Source: UBA7985 sp965661545 (GTDB lineage Bacteria; Pseudomonadota; Alphaproteobacteria; UBA7985). Taken from it: 64,000 nucleotides of DNA. This document shows positions 53,336 to 61,862 of the stretch, piece by piece. The notes under the pieces are model-generated. The model made no database searches. It was not told the origin of the DNA and saw only the letters and a list, made by a program, of their open reading frames with translations. How positions within the stretch are numbered: the stretch's first letter is position 1; every line of letters starts with the position of its first letter. The position numbers and the translations under genes were made by a program. The stretch is from positions 75,547-139,546 of the forward strand of contig CBFIEF010000003.1 in NCBI GenBank assembly GCA_965661545.1. The letters are read 5' to 3'.

Positions 53336-54016
53336 ATGAAAGTCATCGGCCTTACCGGTTCTATTGCCATGGGAAAATCCACTGCCGCGCGTATGCTGGC
53401 GCGCATGGGTTACGCCCACTTCGATGCCGATGCCGTTGTCCACGCACTCACCGGACCAGGCGGCAAAGCGTTGGAAGCTATTGCCGCATTTGCACCTGAA
53501 GCTGTGTCAATGGAAGGCGGTATGGACCGTAAATCGCTGGGTGATTTGGCGTTTAAAGATCAATCTGTTCTGCGCAAACTCGAAGCTGTTTTGCACCCGC
53601 TCGTTTACCATGAGAACCGTCGCTTGCTGGCGCTTTGGCAACGGCAACGCCGCCGCAAAGTGCTGTTAGATATTCCGCTGCTGCTCGAAGGACGTGGGGA
53701 GGGGCGCTGTGATGCCATTTGGGTGGTTTCCGCACCTGTTGCCCTGCAAGCCCGACGCGCCATGGCTCGGCCCGGCATGACGTCGGAAAAACTCGCTGGT
53801 ATTCTCGCGCGCCAAGTGCCTGATAAGGATAAACGCTGTCGTGCAAATGTTGTCATTGCTACGGGATTAGGCCGTGCTGTGACCTGGACGGCGTTGATTC
53901 AAGCCGACCAAGTGCCTGTGCAGGCCACAACATGGCCCCCCCGCCACCGCCGAAATACGCTGTTTAAAGGTGCGATCCACCGCGCGCCAAAAATACTTTC
54001 AGGAAAAAGCGAATGA
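53336..54016 (+). CDS. coaE: Dephospho-CoA kinase
   Basis: CoaE phosphorylates dephospho-CoA in the last step of CoA synthesis. The 226-residue protein has the P-loop GLTGSIAMGKSTAARML at residues 5-21 and FDADAVVH. The typical C-terminal arrangement LLDIPLLLEG is present. The last 30 residues are basic and extend beyond the usual fold. It starts five bases after aroE and overlaps dnaQ by four. Confidence 0.95.
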   Translation: MKVIGLTGSIAMGKSTAARMLARMGYAHFDADAVVHALTGPGGKALEAIAAFAPEAVSMEGGMDRKSLGDLAFKDQSVLRKLEAVLHPLVYHENRRLLALWQRQRRRKVLLDIPLLLEGRGEGRCDAIWVVSAPVALQARRAMARPGMTSEKLAGILARQVPDKDKRCRANVVIATGLGRAVTWTALIQADQVPVQATTWPPRHRRNTLFKGAIHRAPKILSGKSE

Positions 54017-54750
54017 CCCGCGAAATTGTCCTCGATACCGAAACCACCGGCTTTGAGCCCAGCGAAGGCCACCGAATCGTTGAAATCGGTTGCGTCGAGC
54101 TGGATGGTTTGCTGCCTACGGGAAATACGTTCCATGTCTACATCAATCCGCAGCGCGATATGCCAGCGGGCGCTTACGAAGTGCATGGTTTGTCGGCTGA
54201 GTTTCTCTCGGGTCATCCCGTCTTCGAAGCGCAGGCAGAGGCCTTTATCGAGTTTATTGGTGACGCGCCGCTGGTGATCCATAACGCTTCATTTGATATG
54301 AAGTTCATTAACGCTGAGCTGAAAACCGTTGGACGTCCACCGCTGCCCATGAGCCGCGCAATCGACACACTCGCTATGGCGCGAAGGGCGTTTCCTGGAT
54401 CCCCTGCCAGCTTGGATGCGTTGTGCCGACGCTTTGGCATCGATAATGCCAGCCGCACGCTCCACGGCGCTTTGCTCGACAGTGAATTGTTGGCGGAAGT
54501 TTATCTAGAGCTCAAAGGCGGTCGGCAGCCTGGATTCGGTTTGGACGCGATGGCACCATCGGCTCGATCCAACAACAAATCCGCTGCTGTGGGCGGCGGG
54601 GCGCAGGTGGCTGAAGAAGAAGCAGCTGTGCCATTTCCCACGCGCAGCTTTACCGTCCCTAAAGAAGAAAAGGACCGCCACCGTCAGTTCTTGTCCGACG
54701 TCAGCGATCCGATCTGGTCAAAGTACGGTGTAACTTCAACGAGCGATTAA
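54013..54750 (+). CDS. dnaQ: DNA polymerase III subunit epsilon (3'-5' proofreading exonuclease)
   Basis: The 245-residue protein has the DEDDh motifs: Exo I VLDTETTGFEP at residues 7-17, Exo II in VIHNASFDMKFIN near residue 93, and Exo III epsilon HGALLDSELLAEVYLEL near residue 152. It proofreads for DNA polymerase III. ATGA overlap with coaE shows coupling. The tail (residues 180-245) is the alpha-subunit-binding region. It converges on secB with a four-base overlap. Confidence 0.97.
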   Translation: MTREIVLDTETTGFEPSEGHRIVEIGCVELDGLLPTGNTFHVYINPQRDMPAGAYEVHGLSAEFLSGHPVFEAQAEAFIEFIGDAPLVIHNASFDMKFINAELKTVGRPPLPMSRAIDTLAMARRAFPGSPASLDALCRRFGIDNASRTLHGALLDSELLAEVYLELKGGRQPGFGLDAMAPSARSNNKSAAVGGGAQVAEEEAAVPFPTRSFTVPKEEKDRHRQFLSDVSDPIWSKYGVTSTSD

Positions 54751-55226
54751 GCCTCGGCTTCGCCCCGGTCTTTGCGGTTTGCCAGCAGCGTTAAGAAGTT
54801 AAACGGGTTCAGCAGCAACGGCGGGTAGCCGCCTTTCACTGTGGCATCAGAAACGATCTCGCGCGCAAACGGGAACAGGTACCGGGAAACCTCGACCACC
54901 AGCAGCTTTTCAATCGCTTCATCAGGCACATCGTTTCCGATCTGCACCAAGCCAGCGTAGATACATTCCACGATAAAGCCAGTTTGGCCCTCAACAGTGG
55001 CTTTGACTGAAGTGTGAAGTTCGACCTCAAATCGCCGGTCGCCCAAATCGCGGTTGTTGACGTTTACGTCAATGTCGATTTGCGGCTGCTTGCCTTGGGC
55101 CATCAGTCCCGAAGCAGCATTTGGGTTCTCAAAGCTCAAATCCTTAAGGTACTGGTGCAGGAACGCGAGCCCCTGTTGTGAGTTAGCGCCAGCAGCTTGG
55201 GCTTGAGCGGGTTCATTTTCGGCCAT
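54747..55226 (-). CDS. secB: Protein-export chaperone SecB
   Basis: SecB tetramers hold precursors for SecA. The 159-residue protein contains FLHQYLKDLSFENPNA near residue 24 and GGYPPLLLNPFNFLTLLANR near the end, both family hallmarks. It is preceded by a 20-residue acidic Gln/Ala leader. The order dnaQ (plus) with secB (minus) is usual near alphaproteobacterial origins. Confidence 0.97.
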   Translation of the reverse strand: MAENEPAQAQAAGANSQQGLAFLHQYLKDLSFENPNAASGLMAQGKQPQIDIDVNVNNRDLGDRRFEVELHTSVKATVEGQTGFIVECIYAGLVQIGNDVPDEAIEKLLVVEVSRYLFPFAREIVSDATVKGGYPPLLLNPFNFLTLLANRKDRGEAEA

Positions 55227-55313
55227 GCGAGGTCTCGATTTCCTTAAATTTTTACGTGTTGGGGGCCTGTTACCACGTGGTGCGGTGCAGGACTAGGCTC
55301 GGTTGTTCGGCAC

Positions 55314-55826
55314 TCACGGGCCTTTTTCGTCGTCCTGATCAACAACTTCAGCTTCACCCTCGATCACACCGGGGGTGCGCATGCTGAAGTCCGGATCGTC
55401 GGAACGGAACCCATAACTGGCAAAACCCGCTCCGCTTGCAGCGCCCTTGCCGCCAAAAGAAACGCTGCCCCGGTTTTTAGCCCAGCTCAAAAGCCGAGGT
55501 GCGAGGAAAGACCGAACCGGCGACAGCAGCAGGCCGATACCGATAACATCGGTGAAAAACCCTGGTGTGAGCAGCAATAAAGCTGCGGCAAATAAGCATA
55601 GGCCATCGAACAGAGCCCGGCCCGGAACCTCTCCGGCTTGCAGCTGGCGGTTGATGCGGGCAATGACTTGCGCGGATTGCTGACGCACCAAGATTGTCCC
55701 AGCTACCGCGGTCAGAAGCACCACCAGCAGCGTTGGCCACAAGCCAATCCAGCCCCCGACTGTGATGAAGCCTGCAATCTCGATGATCGGTGTCAAGATA
55801 AACGCCAGCAGTAACAACCGCGTCAT
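55314..55826 (-). CDS. fxsA: FxsA family membrane protein
   Basis: The 170-residue protein has two hydrophobic hairpins: LLLLAFILTPIIEIAGFITV with a PxxEI motif, then GWIGLWPTLLVVLLTAVAGT and LFAAALLLLTPGFFTDVIGI. This is the FxsA pattern; FxsA in E. coli relieves F-plasmid exclusion of phage T7, but its normal role is unknown. ATG 55826 is preceded by GGAAGG at five bases. Its promoter region is shared with the divergent Tim44-like gene. Confidence 0.9.
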   Translation of the reverse strand: MTRLLLLAFILTPIIEIAGFITVGGWIGLWPTLLVVLLTAVAGTILVRQQSAQVIARINRQLQAGEVPGRALFDGLCLFAAALLLLTPGFFTDVIGIGLLLSPVRSFLAPRLLSWAKNRGSVSFGGKGAASGAGFASYGFRSDDPDFSMRTPGVIEGEAEVVDQDDEKGP

Positions 55827-55987
55827 AAAAGCCTTCCTTTCGCCTTTCGAAACCCTACGGCGCACTCTTGTCCGTTGCCCCGACCGGCTTTCGCCCCTAA
55901 CTGTATTTGATACAAGTGGGGCGTGCTTCTGGTCGTTGAAAGGATTGGGAGCAAAAAAACCAAGGCCCCGGATCTAGGAGACCGACC

Positions 55988-56647
55988 GTGACCATCACTC
56001 TTGTTATTCTCGCCGTTGCCGTGGTGTTCGTCCTTTGGCGACTCAGCTCGGTGCTTGGTCAGGATCAAGGCTTCATTCCTCAGTTTGACCGCGACACAGG
56101 CCGCACAGATCAGGACGCGCCGCCAGCTGATGAACCCGTTGCGGCTCAAGAGCCTTTTGCGCTGACCCCTGACGAAGTCGATCCAGCGTCAGACTTTGCA
56201 GAAATCGAAGGCGTTCTTTCGCAGATCAGTGAAAAAGATAAGCTGTTCCAACCGAGTGAATTCCTGCGTGATGCAGGTAACGCGTTTGAAATGATTTTGG
56301 GCGCTTTCGCATCGGGTGACAAAGACACGCTGTCGTCTTTTGTATCCAAGGACGTTTATGCGGGCTTTGCCCAAGCGATCGATGACCGGGATGCCAATGG
56401 GCAAAACCTTGAGCTGACATTGCTCAAGGCGCCAGAGACGCAGTACTACGCCGCTGAAATCACCGGAAACACGGCTTTCGTCACGCTGACTGTGCGTTCT
56501 GAGCAGATCCAAGTGGTTCGCGACAAGGAAGGCGAGATCACCTCTGGCGATCCAAACCAGACATCCACTGTCGAAGATCACTGGAACTTCTCGCGCAAGC
56601 TTGGTTCCTCTGACCCAATCTGGACGCTGATTGCCACGCAGGCTTAA
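55988..56647 (+). CDS. timA: Tim44/TimA-like domain membrane protein
   Basis: The 219-residue protein begins at GTG 55988, with AGGAG seven bases upstream. It has a single N-terminal anchor (TLVILAVAVVFVLWRLSSVL), a Pro/Asp-rich linker, and a C-terminal Tim44-like domain (FLRDAGNAFEMILGAFASGD, STVEDHWNFSRKLGSSDPIW). The secB-fxsA-timA order and this domain match the alphaproteobacterial Tim44 homologue TimA. Its role in bacteria is not known; it may aid membrane protein handling. Confidence 0.88.
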   Translation: MTITLVILAVAVVFVLWRLSSVLGQDQGFIPQFDRDTGRTDQDAPPADEPVAAQEPFALTPDEVDPASDFAEIEGVLSQISEKDKLFQPSEFLRDAGNAFEMILGAFASGDKDTLSSFVSKDVYAGFAQAIDDRDANGQNLELTLLKAPETQYYAAEITGNTAFVTLTVRSEQIQVVRDKEGEITSGDPNQTSTVEDHWNFSRKLGSSDPIWTLIATQA

Positions 56648-56985
56648 GTCTCTAGTCAAGCAACTCGAAATCCAGGCGAACCGTTTTAGGCGGTTCGCCT
56701 TTTTTTGTCGGTGATTCTTGGGTCACAGTTGTCTGGGACGTTTCGGGGGCCACAGACAAATAAACTGGATTTCAGCGGGCGATGCGTGTTTTATGCGTGA
56801 AATTATGTGTTATGCGACCAACTTGGGGCGATGATTCTCATTTTTAGAGAATCAGTATCAAGAAATGTGCTTAATACGCTCTTTTTATTAGACTTTAGTT
56901 GGTATCGCTGGCATTTCGATATCGATTTTCAGAGTAGACTCCGATTTTGAAGGGGTCTTGAGACATTTTGAAGTGAGACCGCCTT
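56648..56985. other. Intergenic region between timA and mltA
   Basis: About 340 bases. It contains the timA terminator at 56674-56706 and two TTATGCG motifs at 56791 and 56810, followed by an AT-rich section up to the mltA start. No gene is visible. Confidence 0.55.
56674..56706 (+). terminator. Rho-independent terminator after timA
   Basis: AGGCGAACCG at 56674-56683 pairs with CGGTTCGCCT at 56691-56700, loop of seven, followed by T residues to 56706. It lies 27 bases after the timA stop. Confidence 0.95.
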
Positions 56986-58254
56986 ATGTTTCGGCGCACG
57001 CTGATCGCAGCCCTACTTTTGATGGGCGCCCCTATTCTTTTAAGCTGCCAAGCAACTGAATCTGTCACCGCCAACTCTGGTTCCACCTTTCGTGACCGCG
57101 GGCTGGAGATCAACAGCATCCAGACGGCGGCACGAACGCCAAGCGCGAGCTTCTCGACCAGTCGCACGTCGGCCAACTTGGTCTCGACGCGCTCAGTGAT
57201 TCGGACGGGATCGGATTTCGAGGCTGCTGGTTTGACTTTATCGCCTGTCACCACTGAGTCGCTGCCCGGATGGCGGACAGAGCGACACGGTGATGCGTTG
57301 GAAGCGTTTGTTGAGTCATGTGTGGTGCTGGGTCAGCGCGACGCGAACGAGCAAGCATCGCCTTCGCCGCTGGGCGGCAAAGTAGCGGACTGGCGCGGTG
57401 TTTGTGCACAAGCAGCTTCGCTGGACACCAACAACCATCCTCGAGCCAAGGCATTCTTCGAGGACAACTTCAAAGCCTTTGAAGTGCGCGGTGATGGCAC
57501 CTTTACCGGCTATTACGAGGCAGAAATCAAAGGGTCTCGCAAGCGGTCTCGTGCGTTCAACTGGCCGCTTTACACGCGACCGCCTGAATTGGTGAACAAC
57601 CAAACGTACTATAGCCGCGCAGAAATCGAGGCTGGCGCGCTGGCAAACCGGAAGCTGGAATTGCTTTACGTCGATAACCCCGTTGACGTGTTTATGCTGC
57701 AGATCCAAGGCTCTGGCGTGGTGAACTTGGATGACGGGAGCACCATCCGCGTGGGCTATGCCGCAAACAATGGTCATCCTTTTGTCAGCCTGCGCGAAGA
57801 GCTGGAAAGCCAGGGCTTCGACAAATCTGTTTATGGCGCGTCGATCCAGTCTTACACCCGCTGGCTTAAAGAGCATCCGCGCCAAGCGATGGACGTGATG
57901 AACGCCAACCCGCGTTTCATCTTCTTCACCGAAAATCAGCGCGACGGTGCCATTGGTGCGCAGGGTATCAAACTCACCGGCGAGCGCTCAATGGCGGTCG
58001 ATCTGGATTTTATGCCGCTTCATGTACCGTTGTGGCTAGAAACCCATGCTACTGCGCCAAATGGAAGTTCACGGGCCATCAAACGGATGATGGTGGCGCA
58101 GGACACCGGGTCGGCAATCAATGGGAAAGTACGGGGTGATTTCTTCTGGGGATCGGGCTCTGGAGCACTCGCAATGGCCGGTCGGATGAAATCGCCGGGG
58201 GTTTATACGATGCTGCTGCCAAACTCTATTGCAGCAACACTACCCGCGCGCTAA
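56986..58254 (+). CDS. mltA: Membrane-bound lytic murein transglycosylase A
   Basis: MltA cleaves peptidoglycan glycan strands to 1,6-anhydromuropeptides. The 422-residue precursor is a lipoprotein (LLSC, Cys21), followed by a Ser/Thr-rich linker, the MltA domain (FTGYYEAEIKGSRKR near residue 173, VFMLQIQGSGVV near residue 232) and the 3D domain with VDLDFMPLHVPLWLE and AQDTGSAINGKVRGDFFWGS, bearing the catalytic Asp. Length is normal. It is followed 14 bases later by an unknown gene. Confidence 0.95.
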   Translation: MFRRTLIAALLLMGAPILLSCQATESVTANSGSTFRDRGLEINSIQTAARTPSASFSTSRTSANLVSTRSVIRTGSDFEAAGLTLSPVTTESLPGWRTERHGDALEAFVESCVVLGQRDANEQASPSPLGGKVADWRGVCAQAASLDTNNHPRAKAFFEDNFKAFEVRGDGTFTGYYEAEIKGSRKRSRAFNWPLYTRPPELVNNQTYYSRAEIEAGALANRKLELLYVDNPVDVFMLQIQGSGVVNLDDGSTIRVGYAANNGHPFVSLREELESQGFDKSVYGASIQSYTRWLKEHPRQAMDVMNANPRFIFFTENQRDGAIGAQGIKLTGERSMAVDLDFMPLHVPLWLETHATAPNGSSRAIKRMMVAQDTGSAINGKVRGDFFWGSGSGALAMAGRMKSPGVYTMLLPNSIAATLPAR

Positions 58255-58267
58255 CTGCCGCCTATCT

Positions 58268-58846
58268 ATGAAACAGGGCTCGCCAAACCAATTGGGGGCG
58301 CGCCTCAATCGCCACTCTTTCAGGCAGGAATTAGAAGCCTTGGGACAGCACAACAAAACAGACTTTCTCAGCACACTGGCACCCCTCGCGCTTTCGGGTA
58401 TTGGTGAAGGCGTTGCTGCAATTGTTGGAAACCAGCTTGCGCCGGCTGTAGAGCACTTGCTGCCAGCCTTGCCACCAGCAGCTCGACTGGTGATTGTCGA
58501 TGCCACTGAAGATGGCGCGCAGGCATGCAAACGTTTTGTTCAGACAGACTTGCGCTTGGGCGTGATCAACGAAACTCCGGCACAGTTCATCGAGGATATG
58601 GTTGAGCAGCGCTTTGACGCTCTGATCATCATGCCTGGCTGTGAAGGGGATGAAGACGCGCTGGTTAGCCTGCTGTGGCAGGGCGGTTTTATGGCCGTTG
58701 ATCCGTCTTTGAGTGTGCCGAGCGTGGATTCAGAAGAAATGTTGCTCTGGTCAACGGGCCATGGCGCGGCTGTGCGATTGCTCCCGCCTAAACCCAAGCG
58801 GCGGGGTGGGCGACGGCGCAACCAACCCCTGCCCGCCACAGCCTAG
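58268..58846 (+). CDS. Hypothetical protein of 192 residues
   Basis: The product starts at ATG 58268 shortly after mltA. It has no signal peptide. The core reads ARLVIVDATEDGAQACKRFV, then LRLGVINETPAQFIEDMVEQ, and RFDALIIMPGCEGDEDALVS, an alternating strand-helix pattern like a Rossmann or flavodoxin-like fold, ending in a basic PPKPKRRGGRRRNQ tail. I do not recognise the family. It sits between mltA and the Smr gene in the same direction, so an envelope or nucleic-acid role is conceivable; the basic tail fits nucleic acid contact. Confidence 0.8.
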   Translation: MKQGSPNQLGARLNRHSFRQELEALGQHNKTDFLSTLAPLALSGIGEGVAAIVGNQLAPAVEHLLPALPPAARLVIVDATEDGAQACKRFVQTDLRLGVINETPAQFIEDMVEQRFDALIIMPGCEGDEDALVSLLWQGGFMAVDPSLSVPSVDSEEMLLWSTGHGAAVRLLPPKPKRRGGRRRNQPLPATA

Positions 58847-58861
58847 ATCTCGCTGGTTCTC

Positions 58862-59533
58862 GTGGCGTCGAAGAAGAAAACAGGCTCCAACATCGCCACA
58901 CCCAAGGCCCGGCGCCGCGGTGTGCCTGCTGCTACGGATGACGATCGAGCCGTGTGGCAGGCGATCAAGCAAACGGTCAGCCCCATGCGGCTTTCGACCA
59001 CCAAGACCTTTCGCGGCATCATCAACGCCGCTGAAAAACTTCCCCCCACCCCGCAGCGCGAAGCGACTTCGAAATCCAGTGCGCCGAAACTGACAGCCAA
59101 AACCCGCTACACCGTTGCGCCAGATGCCTTGCTCAAGGGCCGGCGTCCGTCGGTGAATTATGATTCTGCGCCCCGTGAGCTCAAAGCCGGGCAATTGCAA
59201 GGGCTGGACCGGCGGCGGGGTGACAAGCTGCGCAAAGGGAAGCTGGACATCGAAGGCACGTTGGACCTGCACGGTATGACCCGCGACCAGGCGCAAGGCG
59301 CTGTACGCCGGTTTATTGAGGCCAGCCAGTCCATGGGTCGTCGAACCGTTCTGATCATCACGGGCAAGGGCTACAGCCACGGCGGGGACGGTGTTTTGCG
59401 TTCTGAATTGCCACGCTGGATGAACAGTGATCCGCTGCGGTCAAAAATCGTCGCGTTCGACTTCGCCCAGCCCCGTCACGGCGGTCAGGGCGCGTTCTAT
59501 GTTTACATCAAAAAAGTGCGAGACAAGTCATGA
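58862..59533 (+). CDS. Smr domain protein
   Basis: The 223-residue protein starts at GTG 58862 and ends with an Smr domain: GTLDLHGMTRDQAQGAVRRF near residue 135 and VLIITGKGYSHGGDGVLRS, ending QGAFYVYIKK. Smr domains cleave nucleic acid and occur at the end of MutS2; free-standing versions act in ribosome rescue or DNA repair in some bacteria. The first 110 residues are basic and mostly unstructured. It overlaps the HTH gene by four bases. Confidence 0.92.
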   Translation: MASKKKTGSNIATPKARRRGVPAATDDDRAVWQAIKQTVSPMRLSTTKTFRGIINAAEKLPPTPQREATSKSSAPKLTAKTRYTVAPDALLKGRRPSVNYDSAPRELKAGQLQGLDRRRGDKLRKGKLDIEGTLDLHGMTRDQAQGAVRRFIEASQSMGRRTVLIITGKGYSHGGDGVLRSELPRWMNSDPLRSKIVAFDFAQPRHGGQGAFYVYIKKVRDKS

Positions 59534-59901
59534 CGCCCTTTGGTGAGAAACTGGTCGAGCTGCGGGAGTCGCGCAGTTGGACGCAAAAGAAAATGGCAGA
59601 GAAGCTGGGTGTTTCTGCGGCCTATCTTAGTGCATTGGAAAATGGTCAGCGGGGAAAGCCGTCGCGACGGCTGCTGCACGCGGTCTGCCAGACCTTTGGC
59701 ATCATTTGGGATGAAGCCGATGCGCTGACCGAGTTGGCGCAGGAGTCTCATCCTGTGGTGAAGGTCTCCACACGCGGTCTGTCTGCCACGCACACGCGTT
59801 TTGCCCACGTGCTGGCCGAGCGCATTGGCTCATTGTCCGAGGCGCAGTTGCGGGCGTGGCTGCTGATGCTTGAAGCTGGATCTGAGCCGCGCAAGCCTTG
59901 A
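59530..59901 (+). CDS. XRE-family HTH regulator
   Basis: The 123-residue protein has an N-terminal helix-turn-helix of the Cro/CI type: SWTQKKMAEKLGVSAAYLSA from about residue 16, then LENGQRGKPSRRL. The remainder is short and helical (SEAQLRAWLLMLEAG). ATGA overlap with the Smr gene implies cotranscription. This mltA-unknown-Smr-HTH order is a recurrent origin-arm arrangement in alphaproteobacteria, so the regulator is probably not a mobile-element repressor. Confidence 0.9.
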   Translation: MTPFGEKLVELRESRSWTQKKMAEKLGVSAAYLSALENGQRGKPSRRLLHAVCQTFGIIWDEADALTELAQESHPVVKVSTRGLSATHTRFAHVLAERIGSLSEAQLRAWLLMLEAGSEPRKP

Positions 59902-59962
59902 AACTTGCTGTGGTGCTCTAACTTCCAAGGGCCTTGTCCCTTGTGAACCCGAAAGCTTATTC

Positions 59963-60511
59963 ATGCCCATGCCCTGCATTTTTCGCCCCTTTACCGTTCC
60001 TTTCCTGGCTCTACTGAGTCTGACGCTCGCATCTTGCGGCAGTGCGCTGCCACCGGTGTTTCGTGGGCCGGGGGTGCCATTGGTGCTCGAGGAGTACTTC
60101 ACCGGTAAGACCCGCGCCGAGGGTGTGTTTATCGACTTCTTTGGCAACGTTGGTGAAAGCTTTGTGGTTGACGTGGATGGCACGTGGGATGGCCGCGTCC
60201 TGACGCTGGACGAGGATTTCACCTACGCCGATGGCCGCAAGCAGCGGCGGATCTGGCGGATCACAAAAACTGGACCAAACACCTATGTGGGGCGGGCGGA
60301 TGATGTGATTGGCGAGGCACTGGGCCGCGTGAATGGCCCCACGCTAACTTGGACCTATGATGTTGATCTTGATTTAGGCAATCGGACCCAGCGCGTGACG
60401 TTTGATGATGTGCTCTTCTTGCAGGATGAGCGGACGCTGCTCAATCAGGCTGACGTCAAGGTTGGTCCCGTCGCTATTGGCATGGTCACCCTTAACTTCA
60501 CCAAGCTATAA
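59963..60511 (+). CDS. DUF3833 family lipoprotein
   Basis: The 182-residue precursor has a lipoprotein signal with LASC, Cys25. The mature part LVLEEYFTGKTRAEGVFIDF, VDVDGTWDGRVLTLDEDFTY, and DLGNRTQRVTFDDVLFLQDE matches DUF3833, a lipocalin-like lipoprotein family. Function is unknown. ATG 59963 or ATG 59969 could be the start; the longer in-frame extension to 59870 overlaps the HTH gene. Confidence 0.87.
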   Translation: MPMPCIFRPFTVPFLALLSLTLASCGSALPPVFRGPGVPLVLEEYFTGKTRAEGVFIDFFGNVGESFVVDVDGTWDGRVLTLDEDFTYADGRKQRRIWRITKTGPNTYVGRADDVIGEALGRVNGPTLTWTYDVDLDLGNRTQRVTFDDVLFLQDERTLLNQADVKVGPVAIGMVTLNFTKL

Positions 60512-60565
60512 TGACCTTAAAAGGCCATTGGCGCTGAGGAAAAACCTCCGTTTCCTAGATCATAG

Positions 60566-60955
60566 GAATTCAACCATGTCGGGTCAGCGAAAGTCTTAGT
60601 TTTAATCCCAGGCGCAGGCAGCCACCCCGAAGTGTGGGATGAGTTTGCATCCTTTTTGCCAAACGACATCAGCGCTCACGGCGTACACCACTTAGAACTC
60701 AGCGACGTATTGGAAGTTGCTCGAGAACTTGGGCCTTCTCTTCCAGAAAAATTTGCCGTGATGGGCCACTCCTTTGGTGCGCACATCGCTCTGGCGCTAT
60801 GCCATCTGTTTCCCGAGCGCGTGAAGGAGTTGGCGGCTCTTGTAACCGGATCGGCCTACACGGAGATTCCAGATTGTACCCATGCGATTCCAATTGAGCA
60901 GCCGCGTGCTTTGGCCAACATTACGATGGATTGGTGGGGTTCGATCGGGTCTTGA
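60566..60955 (+). pseudogene. Broken alpha/beta hydrolase
   Basis: The frame from 60566 reads HVGSAKVLVLIPGAGSHPEV and then WDEFASFLP, with the nucleophile elbow FAVMGHSFGAHIALAL: an alpha/beta hydrolase N-terminal half. No start codon precedes the first strand in this frame (a stop is at 60563). An ATG at 60576 is in another frame and hits a stop after seven codons (MSGQRKS), as if one base had been lost or gained. The frame ends after about 130 codons, so the cap domain and catalytic His are missing. It is treated as a frameshifted and truncated remnant. Confidence 0.65.
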
Positions 60956-61009
60956 GCAGAGGCCCCAGCCTAAAGGTTGGCATCACGACTGCTACAAGCC
61001 CCGTTCTGA

Positions 61010-61035
61010 CCTCGTTTTCTTGACCGAAAACGGGG
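61010..61035. other. Strong hairpin between the hydrolase remnant and the YdhR-like gene
   Basis: CCTCGTTTTC at 61010-61019 and GAAAACGGGG at 61026-61035 pair over ten positions with one G-T, loop of six. Without a T-run it is not a canonical terminator but it lies between converging genes, where it may stop transcription from both. Confidence 0.5.
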
Positions 61036-61048
61036 TTATGGCCTCTCG

Positions 61049-61342
61049 CTAGGCAGTAATGGCGGTTGGGCCATCAAGAACGCCGTAGTCCTTAGAGGTT
61101 TGATTTGCGTACATGTCGTTGCTCATCACATCGGCGAAAACTGGTCCCGCTTTATAAGCTTCACAGGCTTCCTTGTTCTCCCAGAGGTAAACACCGCCAT
61201 AGATCTTATTTTCTTTGTCGCCCAGCCAGTGCTTGCTGATCAGTCCCGGCATTTCTGCAAAAACTGGAGAAACGTCTGTGGCGCCCACAATGTAGTCGTC
61301 ATGTGGAATGTTAAGCTCAAAGTTGATCACTTGAATATGCAT
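61049..61342 (-). CDS. YdhR-like monooxygenase-fold protein
   Basis: The 97-residue protein reads MHIQVINFELNIPHDDYIVG, MPGLISKHWLGDKENKIYGG, VYLWENKEACEAYKAGPVF and SKDYGVLDGPTAITA, the pattern of YdhR, a dimeric ferredoxin-like putative monooxygenase. GGGAG eight bases upstream supports ATG 61342 rather than ATG 61357. It stands alone. Any substrate is unknown. Confidence 0.85.
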   Translation of the reverse strand: MHIQVINFELNIPHDDYIVGATDVSPVFAEMPGLISKHWLGDKENKIYGGVYLWENKEACEAYKAGPVFADVMSNDMYANQTSKDYGVLDGPTAITA

Positions 61343-61702
61343 GTTGTAGACTCCCATTTTAGCGAAAAATAACGAATAATCATTATAAATTATACGGTAT
61401 TACATCAATATCCGTAAGAGTTTTTCCCTTGCAAGGAACAATTCTGCATTAGCTCTAAAGAATTCACCCGGCACAGGTTTGGCGTCAAAGGGTTCGGCTG
61501 CGTATTGGTTTGTCTGGCTCCGGAGCCTTGATTGCGCAGACAATCGAACAATGTCGAAATCAGTGCAGCCGCAATGGCTTTCCCGGACGTTTCGATCGCT
61601 TGTCAGCGTTTTTGTCTAAAGATGATAAACCAGCGCGCAACGACAGGACGCCTTGGGACAAGGCGTTCGGAGCTTCGTGGCTGTTCTGGAAAGTTTCGAC
61701 GA
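61343..61702. other. Intergenic region between the YdhR-like gene and tRNA-Arg
   Basis: About 360 bases. The first third is AT-rich and should carry the promoter of the YdhR-like gene. Frames such as 61510-61740 run into the tRNA and are not genes. No repeat or RNA is seen. Confidence 0.5.
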
Positions 61703-61779
61703 TGGCGGACCCAGGAAGATTCGAACTCCCGACCTCCTGATTCGTAGTCAGGCACTCTATCCAGCTGAGCTATGGGTAT
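61703..61779 (-). tRNA. tRNA-Arg(ACG) with disrupted acceptor tip
   Basis: Minus-strand sequence has D-arm GCTCAGCTGGATAGAGT, anticodon arm CCTGACTACGAATCAGG (anticodon ACG), T-arm GGGAGTTCGAATCTTCC and the 3' acceptor TGGGTCC with discriminator G and encoded CCA. The 5' acceptor is ATACCCA, so positions 3-7 pair but 1-72 (A-C) and 2-71 (T-C) do not; GGACCCA would be expected. A tyrosine integrase lies just beyond this 5' end. The gene may be a recombinant att site and may or may not be functional. Confidence 0.85.
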
Positions 61780-61862
61780 ATACATAAAAACGAGAAAAAT
61801 ACCGACCTGAGGTAGTTTTTCTGTGGGAAAACCCTGCCCAGCACTCACTGCCGTGAGTAATC

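Noticed and set aside
59530..59901. HTH protein as a phage or island repressor
   Set aside because: It overlaps the Smr gene and belongs to a conserved mltA-Smr-HTH gene order, so there is no sign of mobility.
61510..61740. 76-codon frame running into tRNA-Arg
   Set aside because: Its C-terminus is the antisense translation of the tRNA, a common false call.
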